DNA of 64,000 nt from Toxorhynchites rutilus septentrionalis. Lineage: Eukaryota; Arthropoda; Insecta; Diptera; Culicidae. A model generated the notes under the pieces. It made no database searches, was not told where the DNA came from, and saw only the letters and a program-made list of their open reading frames with translations. The stretch spans positions 106,712,365-106,776,364 of the forward strand of contig NC_073745.1 in NCBI RefSeq assembly GCF_029784135.1, in the 5' to 3' direction. Shown piece after piece: positions 23,421 through 34,470 of this stretch; the stretch's first letter is position 1; every line of letters begins with the position of its first letter. A program made the translations under genes and the position numbers.

Positions 23421-25346
23421 TTTCTTCGCTATACTCCGACATCGACGCGCATAATTTATGCTATCTGTAGGTTGGATAGAATCATTCACGAGTCTATTTA
23501 GCCCTATACTGCCCATGTACGCAAACGAGACTTAATCACCAATAATATTAGTGTTGGGAAAACGCACGTTTGTTATTTTGACGTAGGATTGATTACGTCT
23601 TTCGGGAACATATTGGGGGTACAAATAAGAAAAACTAAAACAGATCGCATAGTGAAAAAAATCCAATTTCAAACGCTTTTTTTTGCCTAAAAGCAGAACC
23701 AAGCACATCTTAGATTAAATAACCTGTTCAGTTGAATAACATTATCGGTAAAAAGTTGGCATAGGTGATTATGTGGATCAAAACGTATTTGTTCCATTTG
23801 GAAAAAAGTTGATGGGTCTGGGCCTAGGGGCACGGACGGGATCTTTACATAGAACTGTGATTATGTGTAGTAATTGTATTTGAACTTAGTTTTTTCATTG
23901 TTCAAAATATGTATTTTTTCTGTTTTGATACATTAAATGGAAGCCCTGGAAAAAACGTTTCCTGTATTAACACGTTGAACCCAGCGTCGGTCCCTAGGGT
24001 CCGACGTTGAGTTTTTTGGTAGGAATTCGCTGACTGACTGGAACTGACAGTTACAATATAATAAAATAAAAATATATACGGTTTGTTTTCGGATGTTTTA
24101 TAAAATGTAACTACTTTCTAGTCGAATTGCTGACTATTTTCTATTTACACAATAAGTGTCTTTGGGAACTGGAACCGACACTGAAATTGTGCAAACGCTC
24201 TTCATGCGGGCTAAATGGAAATCGCAACAAGAAAAAATCGGAGCTTAACGTGTGAAATGCATCCTTTGAACGGGTTGAGATAATGTGGTAGAATCCGGTA
24301 CCACATCCTGTTTCATAAATTTACACAAAAATACCATTAAAGCCATTACTACCCTTTACTTCAATTATGCAGAAGAAGACGAAGAGTCATCATGTATCAT
24401 TTTTGAACAAAAGTCTAAATAATTAAGATCTACATAACTATAAACCTAAATAAAATAAATCTATGACTACAAAAATATATCATAGATAAAAATAGCATTC
24501 TCTCCTTCGTTGCCACGTTGTCCGAAACATTGTTTGTAGGGGGTTGCACTAACTTTATAGCCAGGTAATGTATATTGAGTATCCTATGGCCATGAGTGCC
24601 AAGATCGCGACTACTCATGCTATCCTAATGTGGTATGCGTCAGTATACCCTTTCGATCTTCTAAATCAGCAGCCAGTTAAATTCATTAATTGCATTTTTT
24701 CCATAAGCAAACAAAATGCTCGATATTATGACATCCTGAACCATAATTACATAAATTGTTAGTACGCCTACACGATAAAAAGGTGAATTGAGCACGAGTT
24801 GATTGGGTAACATACAATACAATAACTGATAAATGCCTATTATCGGTAAAAGGACAATAATTCATTATACACATCAACTCGCATTCAGGCTTACCATATC
24901 TACAGAATAATTTGTATTTATACAGATTTTTTGGAGTTTTGGAAACCAAGAATCTGTAGATACAGACCACAGATTTTTTTTTGGTTTTCCTACAGATTCA
25001 CCGATTTTTCAAAACAACGATCCAATATTAGTTATGGCTTGATCTCAATAATATTTTTCCCAACTCTCCAATTTTATTCATATAGCATTCGAATCAATAT
25101 GAATGAGAGACATTTTGCATTCATATGTAGCGTGTAATACTGCTTTCTCATGTTCAATCTAAGGCGGAAAGATGCAAAAATCTGCGTTTTCGGCTAGGTT
25201 TACAATAAATATATAACACAGTTCATCTACTAAAGCAGTAAATGCGAATTTTCACGTGGATACCATCAACATCGTCAAATTCATAATAACTATGCCAATC
25301 AATGGTACTAAAGCTAATATAATGCTTAAAAATTGAACTTATAAAT
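23421..25346. other. AT-rich DNA, no gene seen
   Basis: Contains TTTTGACGTAGGATTGATTACG at 23578, a possible scrap of a C-element end; a TTAACACGTTGAACCC at 23967 next to a near-perfect 22 bp palindrome (23985-24006); and diverged TACAGATTTTTT words at 24922-25000. No recognisable coding region. Confidence 0.4.
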
Positions 25347-25350
25347 TTAA

Positions 25351-25843
25351 CCCTTTGCGGTCGTAATAAATTTCTACATGTACGACACTGGGCGCATATT
25401 TTTTACATGATAAAGCAGTGATGTATAACTTTGTGAGATTATGGAAGATGAACAAGATTCCTTTTTTTTGTAAACTAAATATTTACCAAACAATGTTTTT
25501 ATGTTTATGTTTAAAAAAATATTTGCTATAATTCTCCTTCGTGTGATATCTTTCACATGTATCACAAAAATATTTAGTTTGGCGGGTTTCGACTTTTATC
25601 TTTCTGTTTGAACGTACAGAACAATGCTCTTCACATCTACACAGTGCCGCAATACATGGAGTTTTCCATTAATCGTTTCCTCGAGCACGGATAGTATAGT
25701 AGGATAGTAGCACCGTTTTGATTCGTGAATAAGTTCACAAAACATTAAAATTCGAAAAAGTGTGAACTGATACATTGTTGCATAAATTACTTAGTATACT
25801 TATTTGCCGTGGTGGCTGAGAGCAGACAAACGACCACAAAGGG
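25351..25843. mobile_element. TTAA-flanked MITE (H)
   Basis: 493 bp element with TTAA at 25347-25350 and 25844-25847. The ends are inverted: CCCTTTGCGGTCGT on the left, and CCCTTTGTGGTCGT on the right when reverse-complemented. TTAA duplication with CCCT-type ends is the signature of the piggyBac superfamily. It has no coding capacity. The flanking words (TACAGATTTCGATACAGA) resemble those at 24950-24975. Confidence 0.85.
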
Positions 25844-25847
25844 TTAA

Positions 25848-26350
25848 TACAGATTTCGATACAGACTTCTCAGGTAAAAAAGATTTTTTGAGACCAAAAA
25901 CACAGATTTTATTATGGCAACCCTACTCGCATTGTTAGCTAACGCCCGAATTTAGGCAAAAAGATTGCTCGTTGCATCGGGTAGGAAAGCGAGTTGTTAG
26001 TGCAATCGAAAGAAAACATATCCATATCCATCAAATTGTTAACTTTTTTACCATGTCCATGTTATCTATGTCAAAAAAAAGATGTTTGTTCGCCTGTTGA
26101 GCATACGAGTTGAGCATGAGTTACATTGTGTAGATGCGTCGCAACGAAAAGTTCGATTTTGTTCATTTGATCGCTTAAGTCACATATACAAACATGGACA
26201 GTATAAGTCTCCACTCTGGATCGTACTTTAAAATATCAATGTCACTGGAACAAAAAAAAATCGTTTAGTCTTTGACTACCGAAACTTGAACGAAAGTCAG
26301 TTTTCAACCGCTATCTTATTCCAGACATAACAGACATACTCGATAAACGT
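25848..26350. other. AT-rich DNA, no gene seen
   Basis: Short open frames only; no motif, repeat or RNA gene recognised. Confidence 0.35.
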
Positions 26351-26638
26351 GGTAAAACTACTTAATTCCCTACAATCGACTTTGTCTCCTGACTTGAGAA
26401 AACTGCATTTTCGACAAATGGAAAAAAGTATCAATGCAATCTGTCGAATATTTGGTTGGGGAAAACGAAATCAATTATTTTTTTATGGAATGAATGGTAA
26501 AACTACTTAATTCCCTACAATCGACTTTGTCTCCTGACTTGAGAAAACTGCATTTTCGACAAATGGAAAAAAGTATCAATGCAATCTGTCGAATATTTGG
26601 TTGGGGAAAACGAAATCAATTATTTTTTCATGGAATGT
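26351..26638 (+). repeat. Tandem duplication, 145 bp unit, two copies
   Basis: GGTAAAACTACTTAATTCCC starts at 26351 and again at 26496, and the two units are nearly identical through TCAATTATTTTTT. Each unit ends with TTTGGTTGGGGAAAACGAAA, which resembles the mariner terminus at 45172. The low divergence between copies points to a recent duplication. Confidence 0.85.
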
Positions 26639-26861
26639 TAAACTTTATTTAAGATATTTAGGATTGTCCGATTTGGCGAATATGCACTGTTTTGACGTAT
26701 AATTTGATATCATTTTAAAGGTGGCTTCATAATGCCCAATTAACGAAGTCCTGGTCCTAATTATCGAAGAACTCTAGTAATCGATTTGCATAATCTTCTC
26801 TTGATCCCATTTTATTATCAATCAGGAAGTTTTACAATGCGAGAAAAAGGTTGTTATCGCT

Positions 26862-28432
26862 TAGTGCCAGGTCCAAACTAGATGGTGCAAACACTAGGTC
26901 AGAGGAGTGTAAACTTTTCGCCGAGTTCTTCCGCTCTATTTTTGAAGTTGCGTCAGCGAATAAAGATTCCGCAGACCCACTCCACTAAACTCCTTATGAC
27001 GTGATTGAGCTAGATACGTTTAAGGTCTCAACTGAAGAATTTGTAAAAGCTATAAAGAAACTAAAATCGTCGAATTGTCCCGGCCCAGATGGAATATTCA
27101 ACTTGTCCACGTCGTTGACCGAATTCCCGACTGACTGGAAATCTTCTTACATGTTTCCCGTCCACAAGAAGGGGAGCAAAACAGATGTCAGATGCTACCG
27201 TGGAATCACGTCTCTTTGTGCATGTTCAAAATTGCTGGAGATCACTGTTTCCACCACAAATGTTTCTGAGTTTACTTCGATATTTGTCAGCGCAAACAAG
27301 TGGACACAATCTACACCGACTTGAAAGCAGCTGTTGATCGGGTTGACCACTCAATTCTTCTACGTAAACTGCGTAAAATGGGCTCGTCTGAAAATTTTGT
27401 TCAATGGCTGGAGTCGTATCTCTGTAATAGAGCTCTTGCGGTCAAGGTTAGATCATCAACTTCAGACTGGTTCTGTAATCCCTCAGGAGTGCCTCGGGGA
27501 AGCAATCTTGGTCCTCTGCTATTCTCGCTCTACATGAATGACGCTACTTTACTTCTGGAGAACGGGTGCTATCTGATATACGCTGACGACACAAAAATTT
27601 TCGTGATCATTGATAACGAAGATGATTGTCGCCGGCTTCAGGAGCTACTGGACAAGTTTGCATTGTGGTGCCGTGCCAACATGATGACCCTCAGCACTCC
27701 AAAGTTCAACGTCATCAGCTTCCATCGCAAGAAAGTCCCCCTGCAATTCGAATTTTGCGATCTCGGAATTACTTTGGACTCGAGCTTAACATTTAGAAAC
27801 CATCATTCAGAAGTAATTGGGAAGGCACGACGACAGCTTTGTTTTATTGGAAAGGTGACGAAAGAGTTCAAAGATTTCTACACACTGAAATCGCTGTATG
27901 TCAGTCGGGTTCGTCCCATTCTTGAGACGGGTTCGATCATCTGGGATCCGTTGCACAGTACCGTAACCGATCGCATAGAGGCCATTCAGCGTAAATTTGT
28001 GAGATTTGCGCTTCGCAACTTGCCGTGGTACGATCCGATCAATCTGCCGCCCTACCAGGACAGACGCCAGTTACTAGGACTGGAAACATTAGAACAAAGG
28101 AGAAAGAATGCGAAAGCTGTTTATGCTGCTAAGCTGCTGAGCCCCGAACTCGACGCTCCAAACCTCCTGGCCCTAGTGGACATAAATGTTCCTGGCCACG
28201 CACTTAGGATCTTCGAATTCTTTCGCCTGCCACGATGGAGACAGGACTACAGTGGTAATGCACCAATACGAGCAATCATGCGTCATTTTAATGCCGTGTT
28301 TTATTTGTTTGATTTTAATGAGAACGCAGCTCAGTTTCGCACAAGGATACGAAGAAATTAGAATTAAGTACTCTTCATTTAGACTATATAGCGTTCAATG
28401 AAATAAAACAAATAATAATTATAATCATAATA
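26862..28432 (+). pseudogene. Jockey/CR1-type LINE reverse transcriptase, 5' truncated
   Basis: Starts within coding (KLDGANTRSEECKLFAEFF), has a stop and a frame change, then LKSSNCPGPDGI and DVRCYRGITSLCACSKLLE. About 45 residues including the start of the palm are deleted near 27285. The main frame 27300-28361 carries VDTIYTDLKAAVDRVDHSIL (motif A, AFD changed to AVD), SGVPRGSNLGPLLFSLYMND (motif B, PQG changed to PRG), LIYADDTKIF (intact motif C) and a thumb with RKFVRFALRNLPWYDP. The 3' end is an AT-rich tail at 28400-28432. No endonuclease or RNase H remains. Long open frame suggests moderate age. Confidence 0.88.
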
Positions 28433-28445
28433 ATTAAAACTGCCC

Positions 28446-28730
28446 AGCCAAGCTCCCAAGTTTCTGGCGAGTCACTACAGAGGTGTGTTGCCTTGCGTTG
28501 TCCTAATTGAACACAACATCTTCTGTTGGTAAATTCTGGCCGTTTCTGGTCAATGACTAGCTCTCAACGATTCAGTTGTTGACAGTAGAGATCTGAATCT
28601 AGTGTTTGGCCACACGGAAGCAACCCATAATAAATAATTACTTTCAAGACCCACCAAATACACAGTAGAACCTTCCTGTCGATTAGTTCTGGTTTGGCCA
28701 TTGCCTGAGCTGCTTCTGTTGTGCTATTAA
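28446..28730 (-). pseudogene. mariner transposase fragment, decayed
   Basis: On the minus strand, broken frames read GRFYCVFGG and NLPTEDVVFN.DNARQHTSVV TRQKL in the order of the catalytic block of the mariner at 51915-52631. Both termini and most of the protein are absent. It directly follows the LINE tail. Confidence 0.65.
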
Positions 28731-28977
28731 AACCCCGACAATGATCAATATCAACTGTCTCCGCTGTCTGAACAATGGAAGAACAGAAAGAATACCCTTA
28801 CGGCTAAATGACTACTACCGTGTAATTGACCATAATGTAATGGAACAGAAAAAAATATTCTTACGCCTAAATTGCTACTACTACTGTGTACTTTACAATT
28901 TATAGAACCATAAACATGTACATGTACACGGCTTTGTTACAGTTAAAATGCTAATGAGCCTAAATGAATAAACAAAT
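28731..28977. other. No gene seen
   Basis: Short AT-rich spacer between two mariner remnants, with a repeated word pair (ATACCCTTACG / ATTCTTACGCC). Confidence 0.35.
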
Positions 28978-29395
28978 TTGACTAAATTCATCCACCTCTC
29001 AGATGAGAAAATTCCATCATTTCTCAAATCAGACTGCGGGCAGCATGGACAAAGTCGAAGGGCCGAATGGTCAGCGGGCCGCACGATGGCCACCGACTGC
29101 CGAGAAGAGATGAACGATTTGTCACATCAAGGACGACCTCTTCAACTGATGGAAACACTGACAAAAGAAAAGGAATGGTGCTCGTAAATCGGCATTTAAG
29201 TTCGAGAGAGCTACCCCGTGAATCAAATATCTCTCACGAGACCGTTGGTCATATTTTGGCTGATGTTGTGGGCATGAGAAAAGTCACAATGCGACTATTA
29301 CCAAAAAGCTTCATTTTCTCCAAAATTTTCATCACAATCAAGTGATTGAAGACATGCTTGAACGATCAATTTCTGATCCTACGTACATTTACTGG
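28978..29395 (+). pseudogene. mariner/Tc1-type transposase fragment, N-terminal to mid region
   Basis: Frames at 29067-29345 read ERMVLVNRHLSSRELPRE-type text followed by SNISHETVGHILADVVGMRK and LLPKSF, the second helix-turn-helix of a mariner-family transposase (usual form ISHETVRHIL..LGMRRV). Residues IEDMLERSISDPTYI follow before the frame is lost; the first catalytic region expected next is missing. It is a different lineage from the DD34D mariner at 7120. Confidence 0.7.
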
Positions 29396-32098
29396 CAGGC
29401 TGTCGTCACACCCGCTTCGTATGTATTTATCGAATGACAATGACCTAATAGTTTTACAGATTGATAAGGATAATTCCCATTTTTTTTGTTATGCGTTCGC
29501 CTAGTTAAAGAGCAGTACAGTTAAACCAGTTTCAGTTATCGAATGGAACATATCCATATTATTCTACATTTGTCCACATTCACATTATTGATTATTATTC
29601 ATATATGACCCATTTTCCTATTATTTCAACAAAGTGCTGCAGATAGTGATTGACCAGCTCCCAAAAACACAAAAAAGAACGACTTTAACAAAACCACACC
29701 GCATCAAAATTGATCGTCCCTGCAAAGGCGTAAATACGCCTCCGAGCAATATTCTCCTACATTCGGAACCATTTCGTCAATCGATCCGAAACAGAAGCCA
29801 GGGTCAGTGCACATAGTGGACTACGGGAAGATGATATATTGTCTGTTTTACCGCAAAATCCCTCGCCCCTCTTGGGAGGGTGGGGTTATTTTTGGCCGTC
29901 TGTCAACCGAAAGCCTCTTTGGGGAGGCGTGGAGATTCGTTCGATTTATCGTGGACCAGCCGCATTGTCGGGGCTGTTCGACAGCATTATAAGGCTTGAT
30001 TTGATTTGATTTGCTGCTCGATACCGATATTTGCGTGTCGCCCCCGCCACCTCTATCTCATGCATGAATAAAATATGAACAGGAACGTGCACGAAAAACC
30101 GAATTTAGATTCTGTTTTCGTCGTAAAATTTTTTTTCTGGGTTAATATTTCATGCAGTGCGGTGCCGATTGATGTTTCGATACACGAAGAGTTGAACTGA
30201 AGTTTAAGTGAACCACCTTGGCATATATAAAAATGAATCCTGGAGGGATACTTAATCCCCTCTTCTTTTTCGGGGTTTTTTGAATAGCCAATATCGAACT
30301 ATGTGAGCTGCCGCAACAGCATAAAACAAAGCCACGGAACTTAAGCCCAATTTCCATCATCTAGAATCAATGAAATCTATTTGTTCCTGAACCGGGAGCC
30401 GTAAGGTTCCAAAGCGAAGAACGAAAACCACTCCCTAAAGAATGTACAATAGACGATTTCAAACCAGCGTTTCAACGATACCGGTTGGTTTATAAATTCA
30501 TGCATGAGTGGAGACGAATTGGAAGATCCTTGCCCTTACGCTACGTGTCTTCCCCGAGAGTGAGTCACAAGCGGATTGAAATACGATCGAAACACTCCGG
30601 AGAGCGGTCATCACTGCGGTTGGGTTTTTTTTATGAAGGACCATGAATGGGATGGATGGTTTTTTTTTCGATGCAGTTTTATGATGGTGTCCATTGTTAA
30701 TCCGATCTGCTGCTGATTGCGACATTTGTGTTATCTCCCACCCAAATAATGTCAATGTGTTCCCGTTTATGATAATTTTCGATTATTTACGACGGCAACA
30801 ACCAAAACAACAATAGTCATAATTGTCGATTAAATCTCGATTATGCTGATCCGGCCGGCTGCTTGAAATTCGTGCGATTTAAAATCGGTAACACCAAACG
30901 GTTCCGTAAATGTAGATTGCACTCCGGTCGTTCGGAATGCATAATTGACATAACATAACATAATAACAAACAATCAATCAATTGTCACGATTGGCACTAA
31001 CTATTCAATCATGAAATTGTGCGGAATTGAGCGATGGAATTGGGTTGGAGTTGCACTCATCAAAACAAACAGACGCGCATATTTCCAGCGCGCATCGATG
31101 CGATAAATTATGAGAAGATTTTTTTTTAATTAGTCCGTCACAAATTGGAACGATGATTATTGCTGCCCGGGAAAGAATTAAAATCCGTATCCAATTCCCA
31201 CAGAGTGGGAAAATGGTTCTAGAATGGAAAGAGTTTCACCACCCAAAAAAATATAATAAAAACGCGCGCTATCGGACTCTTTGTGTGATCAAATCCTTGC
31301 ATATCCTTGGAAAACATTATTGCGGGGTGGGTGTTGACAATCTTGGATCTGAACTTTCGCCCCGACTGCAGTGCATTCTCTCTGTATGTGTGAGTCTTGT
31401 TACTCTGGTGACGCTCTTTCACCGAATCCAATTTTCTCAAAACGATCTTATGGCATGTTTTATTTCTTGCGCGTTCTCCTGCTGCCCTCTTTCTCTGGCC
31501 ATTGGTCCATCGTCTTCTTCGAATGCACGCTGGCCCGGAAGTCATCGTGCGAGGATTAAATCGGTATACATTCTGTGTCAGCTTATGTGAGAGTGCTATA
31601 TTCGGGTGGTGGAGAGCGGTGGCATATAGCTTCACCCGAAATGTCACGGGGATACATGTGGGGATCTCTAGATCTGGAGGATGGAAAAAGCTTCTTAAGA
31701 AATGAGCCAGAGATAACGGGTGTGATTTTGAGCTCGGTCGTGGAAATCGTTCTTCGTCTCAGTAGATCTCCAACCTGATACGCTTTCGGAAATGTTGTTT
31801 TAGTTTTTATTGCATTTCCAAGGAAATTAAAATACGTTAGGAACATATTTGCTGATATGGAATTCTTCAAACACTACGTGATATTTAACTTTATAGAAAT
31901 CAATGAAAACGTTTGTATCTTTAGTAAAACAAATAACTATTCATATCTATTACTGCAAACTTGGTATTGTGCTAACGGAAACTTTTGAAGTAATAACACT
32001 TGAAAGCTTGAAAGCTTTTTGATTATTATCATCAAATTTACATGCAAAAACGAAAAAACTTTTCTTATACGTGAGGATTTGCAAAAAAAAACGCAAAA
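29396..32098. other. Non-repetitive island 3, no gene seen
   Basis: Contains GGCTTGATTTGATTTGATTTG at 29993-30014, and from about 29800 to 31800 GC-richer unique sequence. Overlapping open frames on both strands at 31153-31870 lack recognisable domains. AT-rich homeodomain-type words (AATTATGCT, TAATTATG-like) occur near 30770-30960. Possibly host intronic or regulatory DNA. Confidence 0.4.
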
Positions 32099-32372
32099 GG
32101 GCCTGGCCGGGTATGGGAGTAAAAAAAGTGCCCCCAAACCAAATTACTAGCTGTATGGCAAATATTGTATAGGATGTTAAATAAGAAATTTGGACGGTTT
32201 ATTTGAACCCCTATGTGGTTCAACATAGGATCTATAGTGAAAAACGTACTTTTTCGTTTATTTAACGCCATCCTCAAAAGCTTCAAGATAAAAATTTGAA
32301 AAAAAATACTGAATGTGCATCTTACTACAGTGTATAAAGAAAAATTATCAAAAAAAAAACTTCATCAAAAAT

Positions 32373-32383
32373 TTTCAATTCAT
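32373..32383 (+). repeat. Target-site duplication, LINE 5' side
   Basis: TTTCAATTCAT, repeated exactly at 38503-38513 right after the A tail. The pair brackets the LINE and shows insertion by target-primed reverse transcription. Confidence 0.9.
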
Positions 32384-32880
32384 TCGCTATCCAACTCTTG
32401 ACGAGTAAAGTTCAGTGTCGGTATTGTGCGTTGCCACTTTTGCTATTGTGCTATTGGTACGAGTGAAGGTCATTGCTTTCGACCTGACCTTTTGTGAAGT
32501 GGAACGAAGGAACAAAGGAAGCAGCGCTCTTGCAGCGAGCCGGATTGCGGCTGTTGAACTGATTCGGCATAACGGGATCGCCATCGCGTGACTGTCGCAA
32601 ACGGGATTCATCATCACGTGGCTGCGTAAGCTATTCTTGCGCTATTGTGTTGTCTCCGTAGCGCGTAGCCTCTGTCTCTCCCTGATTAGGGCAGTAGAGC
32701 GCATTATTGGAACAACTTATATATTAAGGTACACATATTTATTATTAATATTATTATTCAATTCATTTGTTCATTGTTTGATATTATTATCATTATCATA
32801 ATTTTTTTTTTTTGCTATTTTTTTTAAGATTATTGTTAAAATCAATAATAATTTAGAAATAAGACAGAAATTTTTGTAAA

Positions 32881-34470
32881 ATGGAGAATAGTGGAGGATC
32901 TCCAGAGATGGAGATCTCCGAGAATGAATCTCATATAAGATCTGGGAAAAAACATAAACGAGTCCCTCATAAGGAAGATAATTCTTCTGGGGACGAATCC
33001 GCTCATCCTACCAAGCCCCCCTCTAAGAAAATTGCAAGCCTCCCTTCTCAACCCACTGTTACTTCCACTCCCCCTCTCCCATCATCGATTTCGCTTCCCC
33101 CTTCTGATGCTTCCGATCCAACCCAATCCTCGTTCTCGTCCTCATCCTCATCCTCGTCCTCGTCCTCGTCCTCGTCTTCCCCCTCTGTTGTCTCCGCTCC
33201 ACGTGTCAGAGTTTATCCAGAAGATGCACCTGGCCCTTGGGTTGTTTTCCTCCGGCCAAAACCGAAAGGAAAAAACCTTAACGTGATTCAGATCATGAAA
33301 GATCTGGCCAGATACACTTCTGTATCTGAAATTCGCAGGGTTAGACCGAACAAATTGCGAGTTGTCGTGAATGAACGGAAACACGCAAACGAGATTGTTG
33401 CTGATCAACATTTCACTCTCGAATATCGAACATTTATACCCTACCATAACGTAGAAATTGAGGGGGTGATAACTGAAACGGGTCTGACGAGCGAACAAAT
33501 AAAAGCAGAAGGAAAAGGCAAGTTCAAGAAGCTCCCCTCAATGGAAGTGAAAATCTTGGACTGTCGCCAACTCGGGAAACTTTCCCATGATGGGGACCAA
33601 ACTAAATTTACGCCGTCCGACTCGTTTCGAGTCACCTTTGCTGGTGCCGCCCTCCCTGACTACGTTATGGTGGACAAATTGAGACTACCTGTGCGACTCT
33701 TCGTGCCAAAGCCCATGACTTGCAACAAATGCAAGTCAGTTGGTCACACTTCGGATTATTGTGCCAACAAGGAGCGCTGTGCCACTTGCGGAGAGCAACA
33801 TGAGGGGAAATCCTGCAGTGCGACTGAGCATAAATGTCCATATTGCGGGGGATCCCCACACGAGCTCTCAGTTTGTGAAAATTACAAGAGTCGCTGGGAG
33901 AAACAGAAGCGCTCTTTGAAGGAACGCTCGAAACGCACTTTTGCGGATATTTTAAAGGGCGCTTCTCCACTGACCCAACAACAACAACCAATCAACACAC
34001 AAAATGTCTTCGCCACGTTGCCCGTTGACGAAATAGAAGCGGACACAGCTAACGGGGGCACACCGTTCATTTTCCAAGGGAATCCCCGGCGCAAAAATGT
34101 GACCACTCCCAAAGTTCAAGGACAAGCCCCTCCGGTGATACCCCCTGTTAGCATGCCTAAAAAATCGAGTGCAGCGGACAAGCAAAATCAGGTTCCTCCT
34201 GGTTTCCGTGGGAATAATTCACCTTCGAATGGCCCAGCACTCGAGGGGACATCAAAAACCCCAACTGTCCCTGTTATTCCGTCCAGTTCAACTTCCCAAT
34301 CGGGATTTATAAAGTTGTCTGACCTTTTGGACCAAATCTTCAAGTGTTTTAATGTTTCTGACTCCATCAGAACCCTTGTCATCTCAATGCTTCCAGTATT
34401 AAAGACAATTTTGCAACAATTGATGCAAACATGGCCCCTCCTTGCAATGATTATCTCTCTTGATGTCTAA
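32881..34470 (+). CDS. LINE ORF1, gag-like RNA-binding protein
   Basis: 529 residues, open from ATG at 32881 to TAA at 34468. ORF1 proteins coat the element's RNA in a ribonucleoprotein. The N-terminus is acidic and basic mixed, then comes a proline-rich stretch and a serine run (residues about 83-99) encoded by repeated TCC/TCG codons. Residues about 110-250 form the RRM-like core usual in this group (APGPWVVFLRP near the start). Three zinc knuckles follow: CNKCKSVGHTSDYC (281-294), CATCGEQHEGKSC (300-312) and CPYCGGSPHELSVC (319-332). The tail is rich in Pro, Gln and Ser. The first ATG fits because nothing upstream in frame is open. Looks intact. Confidence 0.9.
   Translation: MENSGGSPEMEISENESHIRSGKKHKRVPHKEDNSSGDESAHPTKPPSKKIASLPSQPTVTSTPPLPSSISLPPSDASDPTQSSFSSSSSSSSSSSSSSSPSVVSAPRVRVYPEDAPGPWVVFLRPKPKGKNLNVIQIMKDLARYTSVSEIRRVRPNKLRVVVNERKHANEIVADQHFTLEYRTFIPYHNVEIEGVITETGLTSEQIKAEGKGKFKKLPSMEVKILDCRQLGKLSHDGDQTKFTPSDSFRVTFAGAALPDYVMVDKLRLPVRLFVPKPMTCNKCKSVGHTSDYCANKERCATCGEQHEGKSCSATEHKCPYCGGSPHELSVCENYKSRWEKQKRSLKERSKRTFADILKGASPLTQQQQPINTQNVFATLPVDEIEADTANGGTPFIFQGNPRRKNVTTPKVQGQAPPVIPPVSMPKKSSAADKQNQVPPGFRGNNSPSNGPALEGTSKTPTVPVIPSSSTSQSGFIKLSDLLDQIFKCFNVSDSIRTLVISMLPVLKTILQQLMQTWPLLAMIISLDV

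Noticed and set aside
29396..29990. Second SINE or LINE tail ending in (GATTT)n
   Set aside because: GATTTGATTTGATTTG looks like a short-repeat tail, but no body shared with another copy and no target duplication could be found.
31153..31870. Overlapping open frames on both strands in island 3
   Set aside because: Sense and antisense frames overlap for hundreds of bases with no motif in any; likely chance.
33148..33498. Antisense frame opposite LINE ORF1
   Set aside because: It is a shadow of the serine-rich and codon-biased ORF1 strand and has no family motif.
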